From Microcaldota archaeon (lineage in GTDB: Archaea; Micrarchaeota; Micrarchaeia; Burarchaeales; JACQQB01), in the NCBI GenBank assembly GCA_016207225.1, contig JACQQB010000065.1, forward strand, positions 1 through 11,083: a stretch of DNA of 11,083 bases, in the 5' to 3' direction. Position numbers and translations under genes: made by a program. Shown here one piece after another: positions 1 to 7,460 of this stretch (position 1 is the stretch's first letter; each line of letters starts with the position of its first letter). Under the pieces are notes generated by a model, which saw only the letters and a list, made by a program, of their open reading frames with translations, ran no database searches and was not told where the DNA came from.

Positions 1-524
1 ACCTATTGAAGGCCAACGGATTAAGTTCAGTGATATCTGCAAGTGATACGTTTAGAGCGGCGGCGATAGAGCAGACTGTTTTTCACGCAGAAAAGTTAGG
101 TGTTAAGGTAATAAAACATGATTATGGTTCGGATCCTGCAGCAGTGGCGTTTGATGCCAGCAATCATGCAAAAGCCCATGGAATTGATGTTGTCCTTATA
201 GATACTGCCGGGAGACAGGAAACAAACCTCAATTTGCTTGATGAGATGAGGAAAATAAATAGAGTAGTTAAACCAGATATCAAGATTTTTGTGGGTGAGA
301 GCATTGCTGGGAATGCATTGGTTGAGCAGCTTAGGGTATTTCATCAGGCTTTGGTTTTAGATGGGGTTATTTTAACTAAATTGGACTGTGATACAAAGGG
401 AGGAGTCATTTTGTCTATAACAAAAACACTGGGATTACCGATTTTATTTGTAGGTGATGGGCAGGTTTATGATAATTTGAAGGTTTTCGATTCAAAAAAA
501 TTATTAGAGAATTTATTTAGTTAG
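1..524 (+). CDS. ftsY: Signal recognition particle receptor FtsY, C-terminal part (5' end outside window)
   Basis: FtsY is the membrane-associated SRP receptor GTPase; it pairs with SRP54 to deliver ribosomes making membrane or secreted proteins to the translocon. The reading frame is open to the left edge (first full codon at base 3), so the TTG at base 6 is not a real start; the N-terminal helices and P-loop lie outside. Visible are the DTFRAAA motif of the G2/insertion region, DTAGR (G3), TKLD (G4) followed by KGG, and FVGDG near the G5 loop. DTFRAAAIEQ, rather than SRP54's DTFRPAA, and the ETNxNLLDEM stretch after DTAGR separate FtsY from SRP54. It ends with TAG, 6 bases before the stop of the convergent gene. 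The identification is firm; the missing N-terminus cannot be judged. Confidence 0.95.
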   Translation, partial: LLKANGLSSVISASDTFRAAAIEQTVFHAEKLGVKVIKHDYGSDPAAVAFDASNHAKAHGIDVVLIDTAGRQETNLNLLDEMRKINRVVKPDIKIFVGESIAGNALVEQLRVFHQALVLDGVILTKLDCDTKGGVILSITKTLGLPILFVGDGQVYDNLKVFDSKKLLENLFS

Positions 525-530
525 AGTTAT

Positions 531-1247
531 TTAACGTCTTCTGCTAAAATGAGCCTCAATGGCATTAGAACCTACATCACGAAATGTAACTATAACACCT
601 CTGGATCTACCGTAGCTTATCAATGATGCTTGATCTTTTTTCTCTAGGGAGTATTGGTTTGTTGCATAAAAGCTAGGGCCACCGGCACGAAACTCATCTA
701 TAGCAGTTTTAACTTCTGGATAGCCAGATAAACCCAAGATAATTCTTTGAGGTTTTGTTTTGGGAGTCACTGGACTTGGTTTTGGCTTTAGTTTTGGTTT
801 GTAGGCTTGTGGCTTTGTGTAGGTAGTTTGTTGTTCTTGGGGGTTTTGTTCAAGCTTACGAATTAATTGCACTGCCCTCTCTAGCTCCACAATGAAATGC
901 CTGTAGTCGCTTTTACCACGCTCAGTTCCACGGTTGTCAAGATGGTACCTGAAGATTGTGTATAAATCTTTAAGAAGCCCCCTTAATCTTGCAAAATCAT
1001 CCGTAGTTCTTGCCACTGTCAATAAAGCGTTGATGTCATTTACTATTTCGGTAATGTGTCGGAATTTGGGCTCGCCTTTCGCTTCTTTGATTCTATTCAT
1101 TACATCTATGGTCCTGTTGATAGTAGCATCGTAGTATCCGAATTTATTGCCTTCCCCCAACGAAGACCAGACTAGATTAACAATGGCTCTTATGTCTTCT
1201 AAATTTTTAGGAGTGGTTGGGATTTTCAAAGACTGGGATTGTGGCAT
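531..1247 (-). CDS. Unrecognised 238-residue protein with Lys/Pro-rich linker, third gene of the replication block
   Basis: I do not recognise this protein. Three parts can be seen: a mostly helical N-terminal region (about residues 14-135), a basic low-complexity linker rich in Lys and Pro (about 143-167, repeated KP/PK), and a C-terminal region (about 168-238) that looks alpha/beta and ends in three arginines. There is no signal peptide or membrane segment, so it is probably cytoplasmic; the basic linker would suit nucleic-acid contact, but that is inference. It starts 44 bases downstream of the orc1/cdc6 stop on the same strand. A TATA-like box centred about 27 bases before the ATG suggests it can be transcribed alone as a leaderless mRNA. 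Length, ATG start and frame integrity support a real gene. Confidence 0.8.
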   Translation of the reverse strand: MPQSQSLKIPTTPKNLEDIRAIVNLVWSSLGEGNKFGYYDATINRTIDVMNRIKEAKGEPKFRHITEIVNDINALLTVARTTDDFARLRGLLKDLYTIFRYHLDNRGTERGKSDYRHFIVELERAVQLIRKLEQNPQEQQTTYTKPQAYKPKLKPKPSPVTPKTKPQRIILGLSGYPEVKTAIDEFRAGGPSFYATNQYSLEKKDQASLISYGRSRGVIVTFRDVGSNAIEAHFSRRR

Positions 1248-1270
1248 AGATATTATTTGTCGAATAATCC

Positions 1271-1279
1271 ATAAAAGGC
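1271..1279 (-). promoter_or_regulatory. TATA-like box for the 531-1247 gene
   Basis: On the minus strand this reads CCTTTTATG-like, centred about 27 bases before the ATG at 1247. That spacing fits a leaderless archaeal transcript starting at or beside the start codon. No Shine-Dalgarno sequence is visible just before that ATG. Confidence 0.45.
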
Positions 1280-1291
1280 TAACGATTGTTT

Positions 1292-2521
1292 TTAGCCGAT
1301 GTATTGGAGGTTATCCTGTATTTCTACTCCAAGGATATTCTGTTCCAGGATGTATTTTACTTTCTCTGCAGAATAAGCAATCTTAATAAAGCGAGTATGA
1401 CCTCTTTGACCTTTTCCAGAGTCGATCATTGTGATTAGGCCAAGCATCTCCAGATCATTCAGGTATTCCCTAAACCATCTGGCACTTCTAGGATCTTTTT
1501 GGAATTTTTTGGAATTAGTCACATAGCTTTCATAGACTTCGCCAGAAAGTAGGAAGTGTTCGGGGCCGTTTGTAAGTGTTTTGTATTTACTGCCATGCAG
1601 GTGCAGGTTGGCAATTGAATAAAGAACAAGTTGCTGGTGCTTTGGCAGTGTTGTGATTGCTTCTGCTGCAATGTCTTCATCAACGCTCCTTCTTGCAAGC
1701 TCAACGTGCTTGTCTATTACCCTGGTTCCGGAATTATCTTCCACGATTTCTGCAGCTTTAAGCAAAAGTTTTAAGGCGTAGCGCGCATCCCCTGTTTCTT
1801 GAGCCGCTATTGCTGCTGCCAGGCTTATTGCACTGTCATCAACAACATTTTCCTTAAAGCCGAGCTGAATTCTTTGTGCTAAAATTGAATTTAACTGTGT
1901 AGAATTGTAGGGTGAGAAGATGAGTTCAGTTTCACACAAGGCACTCTTGCTCCTTGGGTCAAGAGCATCCTTAAAGGAGAGTTTATTCGAGATGCCGATT
2001 ATGGATATGCTCCCAGTCTTTAGGTCATCGTTGGACCTTGTTAGAGTGTATAAGCACTCATCCAGGTCTTTGATCATGTCTATTTCATCCAGAATGATTA
2101 TCACATGCTTTCCGTCTTCTTCTATCCAGTCAAGAAGCTTTTCATAAAAATAAGAGACGCTTTGGCCTGATTTGGCAAATTTGGGCAATAGGTATTGTAT
2201 GACCTTATACATTACCCTGTACCTTGAGTTATAGATCCTGCAATTCAGGTAGGATGTTTTTACATTGCTTTTCATTTCGGCTAATCTTTCCAAAACATAC
2301 TTGGTGGAGGAAGTTTTACCAGTTCCAGTTTTCCCGTATAAAAATAAGTTCCTTGGCTTCTGATTCATCAGTGAAGGGGATAGGCAGCGCATTATTTTTT
2401 CAATTTCCTTCTCCCTGTGAGGTAAGTTCACTGGTAAGTAGTGAGGAGACAGGACATTCCTATCCCTGAAGATAGTGGGCTGCGCTAAAATATGTTCAAA
2501 GCTTTCTGGCAAAATGTTCAC
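1292..2521 (-). CDS. cdc6: Orc1/Cdc6 replication initiator ATPase
   Basis: Archaeal Orc1/Cdc6 proteins bind origin boxes and help load the MCM helicase. The 409 residues match the usual length of about 400. The AAA+ domain has Walker A GKTGTGKT (residues 63-70), Walker B IIILDEID (about 141-148), a sensor 1 region ending in ISN (about 177-179), DPRSKSAL with a candidate arginine finger (R190), and sensor 2 GDARYAL (about 244-250). Residues from about 291 form the expected winged-helix domain for DNA binding. The start is GTG: an in-frame TAA lies five codons upstream with no ATG between, and the next in-frame ATG (residue 44) would remove the N-terminal lid that precedes Walker A. The gene lies 96 bases downstream of a RecJ-like DHH nuclease gene on the same strand. 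No canonical origin recognition box was seen in that gap. Confidence 0.95.
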   Translation of the reverse strand: MNILPESFEHILAQPTIFRDRNVLSPHYLPVNLPHREKEIEKIMRCLSPSLMNQKPRNLFLYGKTGTGKTSSTKYVLERLAEMKSNVKTSYLNCRIYNSRYRVMYKVIQYLLPKFAKSGQSVSYFYEKLLDWIEEDGKHVIIILDEIDMIKDLDECLYTLTRSNDDLKTGSISIIGISNKLSFKDALDPRSKSALCETELIFSPYNSTQLNSILAQRIQLGFKENVVDDSAISLAAAIAAQETGDARYALKLLLKAAEIVEDNSGTRVIDKHVELARRSVDEDIAAEAITTLPKHQQLVLYSIANLHLHGSKYKTLTNGPEHFLLSGEVYESYVTNSKKFQKDPRSARWFREYLNDLEMLGLITMIDSGKGQRGHTRFIKIAYSAEKVKYILEQNILGVEIQDNLQYIG

Positions 2522-2552
2522 CTCAAAGTAGCATTATGGTTTGGGTAAAAAG

Positions 2553-2561
2553 AAATAAAAA
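2553..2561 (-). promoter_or_regulatory. Possible TATA box for orc1/cdc6
   Basis: The minus strand reads TTTTTATTT, centred about 36 bases before the GTG start. This would give a short leader of about 10 bases. The alternative is co-transcription from the DHH gene promoter, because both genes run the same way with a 96-base gap. The box is weak and AT-rich sequence around it makes the exact position uncertain. Confidence 0.35.
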
Positions 2562-2617
2562 GGCTCCTGTTTTTGGCGGAAAGAGTCTGAAAGAACTGAA
2601 AATAACGTCGTATTCCC

Positions 2618-3952
2618 CTAGTTGCTTACGGTGTTTTCCAGCTCTCTCGAAGCATTGAGAAGAAAATCATTCAGGCGATCTTTTGGGATAGTAGCACCTG
2701 CGGCTGCTTTATGCCCACCGCCAAAGCCAAAGTCAGAGCTAGAGTTTTTCATCAGTTTGCCCAAGTTGACCCCTAGCTCGACAAGTTCTTTGGTAGCCCT
2801 TCCGGAAACTTTTATTTCGCCTAGCTCATCATAGGCAATTGCGATTATTGGCTTATTCCTGGCTTTAGTGCTGTACAGCATTCCTGCGATTATGCCTATG
2901 ATGCCGTCAGGTATTATGTTCCTGCCGTCCAGGAAATAGAATCTACCCAAATCTTCCGTGTGGGTTAAGCCATAGGAGATTCCTTCACGCAATGATTTCC
3001 TATGCAGAGCCAGGAGGGTTTTTGCTTGTTCATATGCATCTTTATTATCAAGGCAGACACCGATGCCTATGTCGGCTCTGGAGTTTCTGCCACATGCGTT
3101 GATCAGAGTTGAGAATTCATTTCCATCGCTTAATTCTGTGCCTTTAGGCTGATTTAGCAGTGTATAAACTTCACCAAAAAGACCTGAGGAGGTTTTTCCA
3201 AGGCCTTTGGAATACAGGTGCTTGACCAGGCCTGTAACGAGTTTTTCTCTTTCAGCCATGGTTAAGTCGTAGTAAGTGAGCCATTTCTCATTTTCTTTTA
3301 GACGTATTCCGAGATCTTCCAGGAATTTTGTGCAATTTTCTTCATTTGCAGTTAAGCCTGGAATGTACGGGTCTAGGGAATAGGTAAGGAACCAGGTTAA
3401 AGGTCTTGAGACTCTGCCAAAAAGACTTAGGTCTCGGTCGCATTTGATGATTTTCTCTTTAACTGCTTTTTCTAGGATTTTGGAGTTTAAGCCACGCATT
3501 GGAGCTTGCATATCACCGATAGCACCCACAATTGCTAGATGGATAGTTTCTAGGTCTTGGAAAACGGAGTACGTAACGCCTGCTGAGCATATTTCAACAC
3601 CACCGTCTATGCCAAACATGTGGGGGTTTACCTCAAACACGTTGCTTTTCTTCGCTGCAGTCTGATGGTGGTCCAGGATTACTATTTGTGCATCCAGCTT
3701 ATCGATCAGTTCAGTGGAGGATGCACCCAAATCTACAAAAATAAGTTCCTTGGAATTGCCGATTTTGGCCAGTTCGCGGTCACTGACCTTCCTTATGGTT
3801 AGAGTGGAGTGGTTTTTGCCTAGCTTTTTAAGCCCGTAGCTAGCTACTGCAGTAGCTGTGATGCCATCACAATCGTAATGGCCTATGACTAAGGGCTCTT
3901 TGAACTGCTTTATTATCTCTTTTGCCTCTTCGCAGCGAGAGTAGAAGTCCAT
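2618..3952 (-). CDS. DHH/DHHA1 phosphoesterase, RecJ-like (GAN-type) nuclease
   Basis: This is a 444-residue DHH-family phosphoesterase of the archaeal RecJ-like group. Members such as GAN (GINS-associated nuclease) are metal-dependent single-strand exonucleases tied to the CMG replicative helicase. Visible metal-site motifs are HYDCDG (residues 25-30, motif I), FVDLG with D74 (motif II), LDHH (93-96, motif III) and AIGDMQ with D147 (motif IV). The C-terminal DHHA1 domain ends with GFGGGHKAAAG (about 409-419), the substrate-binding glycine/histidine motif. All catalytic positions I would look for are present, so it is probably active. The ATG has a TATAAA-type box centred about 25 bases upstream, fitting a leaderless mRNA. 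Its position before orc1/cdc6 supports a replication role. Whether it degrades DNA, RNA or nanoRNA cannot be told from sequence alone. Confidence 0.9.
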   Translation of the reverse strand: MDFYSRCEEAKEIIKQFKEPLVIGHYDCDGITATAVASYGLKKLGKNHSTLTIRKVSDRELAKIGNSKELIFVDLGASSTELIDKLDAQIVILDHHQTAAKKSNVFEVNPHMFGIDGGVEICSAGVTYSVFQDLETIHLAIVGAIGDMQAPMRGLNSKILEKAVKEKIIKCDRDLSLFGRVSRPLTWFLTYSLDPYIPGLTANEENCTKFLEDLGIRLKENEKWLTYYDLTMAEREKLVTGLVKHLYSKGLGKTSSGLFGEVYTLLNQPKGTELSDGNEFSTLINACGRNSRADIGIGVCLDNKDAYEQAKTLLALHRKSLREGISYGLTHTEDLGRFYFLDGRNIIPDGIIGIIAGMLYSTKARNKPIIAIAYDELGEIKVSGRATKELVELGVNLGKLMKNSSSDFGFGGGHKAAAGATIPKDRLNDFLLNASRELENTVSN

Positions 3953-3973
3953 AAGGTTTTTTATTATGCTGTA

Positions 3974-3981
3974 TTTATAAA
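3974..3981 (-). promoter_or_regulatory. TATA box for the DHH nuclease gene
   Basis: TTTATAAA, a palindrome, is centred about 25 bases before the ATG at 3952. This predicts a leaderless transcript. It forms one side of a 110-base divergent promoter region shared with the eL21 gene. Confidence 0.6.
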
Positions 3982-4014
3982 ACTAGAGAGGAGAGTACCA
4001 ACAGCGGGGAATGG

Positions 4015-4024
4015 TTTATATATT
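4015..4024 (+). promoter_or_regulatory. TATA box for the eL21-rpoF-DUF655 cluster
   Basis: TTTATATATT lies 39-48 bases before the eL21 ATG, an excellent match to the archaeal TATA consensus. Transcription should start about 25 bases downstream, giving a leader of about 18-20 bases. That leader contains AGGTG at 4051-4055, a usable Shine-Dalgarno sequence with a 7-base spacer. Confidence 0.65.
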
Positions 4025-4062
4025 TTTAAAGCCTTACTATAGGTAAGAATAGGTGTGGTTAG

Positions 4063-4341
4063 ATGGTAAAACGTTCAAAAGGAAAGATGTCAAAAAGAAG
4101 CAGGTTGCTAAGAAACAGGACAGGAAAGGCAGTGGGAATTAGCCAGATTGTACAGACATTCAATGTTGGCGAGTCTGTTAAGATAGATATATGTTCAAGG
4201 TATGGGGGCAGCCCGCACCCAAGATACAGGGGAAGGCATGGGACCATTGTTGGAAAACGTGGTGATGCCTATGTCGTTCAGATAAGGGATTATACTGTGC
4301 TTAAAAGATTGATCATACCTCCTGTTCATTTACAAAGGTGA
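4063..4341 (+). CDS. rpl21e: Large-subunit ribosomal protein eL21
   Basis: eL21 is a 60S/50S ribosomal protein found in archaea and eukaryotes but not bacteria. The 92-residue product has the usual small size, the MVKRSKG basic N-terminus, and the central conserved stretch around GGSPHPRYRGRHGTIVGKRG (about 48-67) that marks the family. The ATG is preceded by AGGTG and a strong TATA box. Its TGA stop (4339-4341) is 5 bases before the rpoF ATG and forms part of the rpoF ribosome-binding site, so the two are translationally close and clearly co-transcribed. Confidence 0.95.
   Translation: MVKRSKGKMSKRSRLLRNRTGKAVGISQIVQTFNVGESVKIDICSRYGGSPHPRYRGRHGTIVGKRGDAYVVQIRDYTVLKRLIIPPVHLQR
4334..4341 (+). 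promoter_or_regulatory. Ribosome binding site that sets the rpoF start
   Basis: AAAGGTGA sits 5 bases before the ATG at 4347 and matches the archaeal anti-Shine-Dalgarno sequence. It includes the GTG at 4338, which would be an alternative start giving three extra residues. Because the GTG lies inside the ribosome-binding sequence, the ATG is the better start. The TGA of eL21 is embedded in this site. Confidence 0.7.
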
Positions 4342-4346
4342 AAATA

Positions 4347-4691
4347 ATGATAGGAAAGGAAACAGTTAACTCAAAACCTGCTACTTTGGCAGATGTTAAG
4401 GCAATATTGGAAAAAAGGAAAGCTGATGGGGAGCTGGGCTTCGAGCAGCAGGCTACCATGGATTATGCTGAGAAATTTGCCAAGCTATCGATTGAAAGTG
4501 CAGGTGCGTTGGGCCAGGAGTTGTCAAAGGTTGAGAAAATAAAGCCTGATGCAGTTGCCAAGATCGTGGATATGTTGCCCAAGAATGCCTCACAGTTGAA
4601 TTTGATACTTTCAAAGGAGAGATATACATTAACAAAGGAAGAAACGACGGAAGTGCTTAACATTGTCGCAAAATATGCAGAGATGGAATAA
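4347..4691 (+). CDS. rpoF: DNA-directed RNA polymerase subunit Rpb4/RpoF
   Basis: RpoF is the archaeal counterpart of eukaryotic Rpb4; with RpoE (Rpb7) it forms the polymerase stalk that binds emerging RNA and aids initiation and termination. The 114-residue product is of normal size. It has the family layout: an N-terminal MIGKE start, the LADVKAILEKRK helix, the EQQATMDYAEKFAKL helix, and a C-terminal HRDC-like helical half (about residues 50-114). Its place between eL21 and DUF655 is a common archaeal arrangement and supports the call. The start was set to the ATG at 4347 because of the ribosome-binding site directly before it. It is separated from DUF655 by only 2 bases. Confidence 0.92.
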   Translation: MIGKETVNSKPATLADVKAILEKRKADGELGFEQQATMDYAEKFAKLSIESAGALGQELSKVEKIKPDAVAKIVDMLPKNASQLNLILSKERYTLTKEETTEVLNIVAKYAEME

Positions 4692-4693
4692 CT

Positions 4694-5251
4694 ATGAATG
4701 GGATGGAGGAATACGGGGTTGTCCTAGACTATCTCCCGTATGGAAAGGCTACGGATACGAAGAGAGAGCCGATAGCTCAGTTAGTGGGCGGGGCTTATTT
4801 TACGCTACTGGAAGTCGTGCCTAGAGCTCAGACTACTTTTAACATTGGTGAAAAGATATATGTGGGAAAAGGTGTGCGGGACAAGGTAGACCACATAAAG
4901 GGAAGGATAAGCTATTACGAATTGACTTCTGCCTCTAAATCCGAACTTAAGAATGCATTAAAACTGATAGTTAAAGAAAGGGAGTCGCATTTCATAAGCT
5001 TCATAAACAAATGCGGTGCTGTAACCATAAGATTGCACCAGCTGGAGCTATTGCCCGGTATAGGTAAGAAGCACATGCTGGATATCCTTAATGAAAGGGA
5101 AAAGAAACCTTTTGAGAATTTTGAGGATTTGACGAAGCGCATAGCACTATTGCCTGACCCGATAAACATGGTGACTAGCAGGATAGAGGAAGAGTTGAAG
5201 GGAAGTTCTAAATACTACATTTTGACTAGGGCACCATATTTAAAGCAATAA
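4694..5251 (+). CDS. DUF655 family protein with OB-like and helix-hairpin-helix regions
   Basis: This 185-residue protein matches the archaeal DUF655 family, thought to bind nucleic acid but without an assigned reaction. The N-terminal half (about residues 5-80) has the strand-rich GVVLDYLPYG and AQLVGGAYFTLLEV segments typical of the family. A helix-hairpin-helix element with PGIGKKHMLDIL (about 121-132) follows, a motif for non-specific DNA or RNA contact. The gene follows rpoF with a 2-base gap. An in-frame ATG three codons later (4703) is an alternative start; neither has a strong Shine-Dalgarno sequence. In many archaea the next gene is ksgA, the 16S rRNA dimethyltransferase; here it is not. 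Confidence 0.88.
   Translation: MNGMEEYGVVLDYLPYGKATDTKREPIAQLVGGAYFTLLEVVPRAQTTFNIGEKIYVGKGVRDKVDHIKGRISYYELTSASKSELKNALKLIVKERESHFISFINKCGAVTIRLHQLELLPGIGKKHMLDILNEREKKPFENFEDLTKRIALLPDPINMVTSRIEEELKGSSKYYILTRAPYLKQ
5236..5245 (+). promoter_or_regulatory. TATA-like box inside the DUF655 gene end, serving 5269-5688
   Basis: ATATTTAAAG lies within the last codons of the DUF655 gene and is centred about 28 bases before the ATG at 5269. The spacing fits a leaderless transcript, meaning the next gene can be expressed separately from the eL21 cluster. A second AT-rich run (TATATTTTAT) is too close to the ATG to act as its TATA box. Confidence 0.5.
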
Positions 5252-5268
5252 ATGCTTGAATATATTTT

Positions 5269-5688
5269 ATGGAAGAAGAGCCCTTGCTTATGCTTTGGGT
5301 CAATGGAAGGACAAGAATGGAGGAGGAAGTGGCCAAAGTAGAGAAGCAGTTTGAATCTGATTTGAAAGAGCTAAACAAGAGACTGTCTAAGTTCCATGTA
5401 AAGAAAATCAAAAGCAAGGAGTACTGGTACGAGTTAAGTGCGAATGGGAAATGGATATATTTGGGAGCAGTGAAGAAAAAGGATCCGCAAATCCAGATTT
5501 TAAAAGAAATTTCAAAATTAGAGCAGACTAAGAAAATGGAAGTTGAAAAAGTAAGAAAGTGCGTAGTTAAGGAGTTGGGGGAGCATTTGATAATTAATTA
5601 CAATGCGTACCAGCCGTTTGGGGAAGAGCTTATTCCTGTTTATGAAATATTGAAAACAGTTAAAGAAGCAATAAGCGGCAAGCCTTAG
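5269..5688 (+). CDS. Unrecognised 139-residue protein in the ksgA position
   Basis: I do not recognise the family. The acidic N-terminus (MEEEPLL) leads to a charged helical stretch likely to form a coiled coil (about residues 16-42). A short strand-hairpin-like segment follows, with YWYELSANGKWIYLG (about 52-66), then a second charged helix (about 72-104) and a C-terminal region ending at residue 139. The Tyr/Trp-rich hairpin between helices recalls small archaeal nucleic-acid or ribosome-associated proteins, but that resemblance is only suggestive. There is no membrane segment. It starts 17 bases after DUF655 with its own TATA-like box. Its TAG stop overlaps the TAA stop of the convergent secretion ATPase within 5685-5688. 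Codon use looks like its neighbours. Confidence 0.8.
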   Translation: MEEEPLLMLWVNGRTRMEEEVAKVEKQFESDLKELNKRLSKFHVKKIKSKEYWYELSANGKWIYLGAVKKKDPQIQILKEISKLEQTKKMEVEKVRKCVVKELGEHLIINYNAYQPFGEELIPVYEILKTVKEAISGKP

Positions 5689-7418
5689 ACTTTATCCGCA
5701 GGAGTATTCTTTCTTGCTGCTTCAGAAATGAGTTGAGGGTCTTTATAGTAAAGAGACATCACCTTGCCTATTGTTTCCATGTTTCTGGTGTTGTTTTTAA
5801 GGAGCCAGTCCAGGATTTGTTTTTTATCGTTTAGGTCTTTTTGAATTTCCTGTATGTTCATTCCGGTGTGAAGATTAAGCTCTTCCATTAGCCTGGAGCC
5901 TTCGTTGAGTTTTTCGAACTCATCGTTCCTGGCATGCCACCTGTAAATCGTGTTTAACGATAGTGTTTCACCGCCTGATGAAACTTCGCTTATCTCTAAC
6001 ATTCTCCTTAGGCCTTTCCTCCTATCCCTGTACATTACCAAAACCATGTGCAACGCCTGCAGCTCGCTTGGCGGTAAAAGGAATGGCGGTGAGGTCAGTC
6101 TACGGATTACTTGAGAAGCAGTATCTGCATGTATTGTGGAGTAAACTGCATGCCCGGTGTGCATGGCTTCGAATAGAACCTCTGCTTCCCTTCTCCTTCT
6201 TACTTCTCCCACTATAACCCTGTCAGGCCTCATTCTTAATGAGGAGAGCATCAATTCCAGCATTGATATGCCACCCTTTCCTTCAGGGTTTGGGTTTCTT
6301 GTCAATAAGGATACCCAGTTCCATTTCAGATAGGAAGGAAGAGTCAGTTCCCTCGTATCCTCGATTGTGATGGTCCTGCTTGAAGGAGGCATTAGTGCGC
6401 ACAGGGTGTTGAGCATGCTTGTTTTGCCGCTTGCAGTGCCTCCTGCAACCAAGATGTTAAGTTCGTATTGAACAGAAAGCCATAGTAACGCAGCTGCATC
6501 CGTTGAGAGTGTATGAATTTTAGGGTCAATAAAATCAACTAATGACCACGGGTCTCGTGCAAACCTCCTTATTGTGATTGTGTTTCCAAATGTGGATATG
6601 GGGAATAAGGTTGCGGCAACCCTGTCTCCGCTTGCTAAATGAGTGTCCATTATTGGCTCCAGCAATGTGATTTCTCTTCCTGATTTCCTACCAATGCTAG
6701 TTGCGTAGTTATAAACCTCTTCCTCATCCTGCACCGTTAGATTAGTTTTAAGCCAGCCGAATTTTCTGTGATAGATTGAAACTGGTTGCTGGGAACTGTT
6801 GAGTGATATTTCCTCAAGCATGTCATCATTCATTAGAATGTCCAAGTTGCCCAAACCATACATTTTCTGGATTAGTATTGTTGTCAGCATATCCCTATCT
6901 TTTTTGTCTAGATCTGGCAACTCGCTTATCTTTTCATATGCAGCCTTGAAAAAACGGTCTTTGATCTGGCTACTTTTTCTTGGGTCTAGAAGTTCTTCAC
7001 TTTCTATAGGTAGTTGCCTTGCAAGTTCAGTTTTTATATAGTCCAGATAAGCGCTGGTGTACGGACCTAGTGTAGGCAGGGAGATCTGATAAATTGGCTG
7101 GGTTTCATTTTTTACATCTACAATCGAAACATTGAACTTAACATCCCCAGAGGCAATTGAATAGGAGCTTATTTCCTTTCCTTTGATAGCGCTTAATTCC
7201 TCTCCCTCAAGCTTTTGCCTTAGTTTGATTATGGACTTGGAAAGCATGTTCAGTGGATAAAGAACTTCAACTATGCCTTTGGATTCAAGTGCTTTGGAAA
7301 TTTTTTCTATAGTTAAAGCTGGAACGTTAAGGCTTTTGCTTAATGCATCAAGTTCTAGAGAGTTATTTTTTTCATTTACCAGTAACTCGCAAAGCTCATC
7401 AACTTTTGTTTTAAGCAT
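5685..7418 (-). CDS. Type II/IV secretion system ATPase (TadA/GspE/FlaI-like)
   Basis: This 577-residue protein is a hexameric secretion or pilus-assembly ATPase, which powers assembly or export across the archaeal membrane. The C-terminal ATPase domain shows Walker A GGTASGKT (326-333), the Asp/Glu box TITIEDTREL (349-358), the Walker B-like DRVIVGEVR (399-407), and the His box TGHAVYSTIHADT (421-433). The N-terminal domain includes LLEPIMDTHLASGDRVAATLFP (about 252-273), typical of archaeal TadA-type ATPases. The first 55 residues look like a winged helix-turn-helix, and about 130 residues follow the His box, longer than the minimal fold. All catalytic motifs are intact. The usual partner, a TadC/FlaJ-type polytopic protein, is not beside it. 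A TATA-like box 25 bases before the ATG suggests a leaderless transcript. Whether it serves pili, archaella or secretion is unknown. Confidence 0.92.
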   Translation of the reverse strand: MLKTKVDELCELLVNEKNNSLELDALSKSLNVPALTIEKISKALESKGIVEVLYPLNMLSKSIIKLRQKLEGEELSAIKGKEISSYSIASGDVKFNVSIVDVKNETQPIYQISLPTLGPYTSAYLDYIKTELARQLPIESEELLDPRKSSQIKDRFFKAAYEKISELPDLDKKDRDMLTTILIQKMYGLGNLDILMNDDMLEEISLNSSQQPVSIYHRKFGWLKTNLTVQDEEEVYNYATSIGRKSGREITLLEPIMDTHLASGDRVAATLFPISTFGNTITIRRFARDPWSLVDFIDPKIHTLSTDAAALLWLSVQYELNILVAGGTASGKTSMLNTLCALMPPSSRTITIEDTRELTLPSYLKWNWVSLLTRNPNPEGKGGISMLELMLSSLRMRPDRVIVGEVRRRREAEVLFEAMHTGHAVYSTIHADTASQVIRRLTSPPFLLPPSELQALHMVLVMYRDRRKGLRRMLEISEVSSGGETLSLNTIYRWHARNDEFEKLNEGSRLMEELNLHTGMNIQEIQKDLNDKKQILDWLLKNNTRNMETIGKVMSLYYKDPQLISEAARKNTPADKV

Positions 7419-7437
7419 AGAAATAGTTAGGTACGAT

Positions 7438-7448
7438 AATATAAAAAT
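7438..7448 (-). promoter_or_regulatory. TATA box for the secretion ATPase gene
   Basis: On the minus strand TTTTTATATTA is centred about 25 bases before the ATG at 7418, in the 42-base gap after the 142-residue protein gene. This predicts a separate leaderless transcript, although read-through from upstream is also possible. Confidence 0.55.
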
Positions 7449-7460
7449 CTACCATTTGTT

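Noticed and set aside
125..140. GGTTCGGATCC, resembling the T-arm of a tRNA
   Set aside because: It falls inside the conserved ftsY coding sequence and no acceptor, D or anticodon arm can be built around it.
1519..1704. Second minus-strand frame of 61 codons within orc1/cdc6
   Set aside because: It lies wholly inside the initiator gene in another frame and has no independent signals.
3953..4062. Divergent intergenic region as a possible replication origin
   Set aside because: It is only 110 bases, is explained by two TATA boxes and a ribosome binding site, and shows no repeated recognition boxes.
4338..4346. GTG start adding three residues to RpoF
   Set aside because: The GTG is part of the AAAGGTGA ribosome binding sequence for the ATG at 4347, and the family normally begins at that Met.
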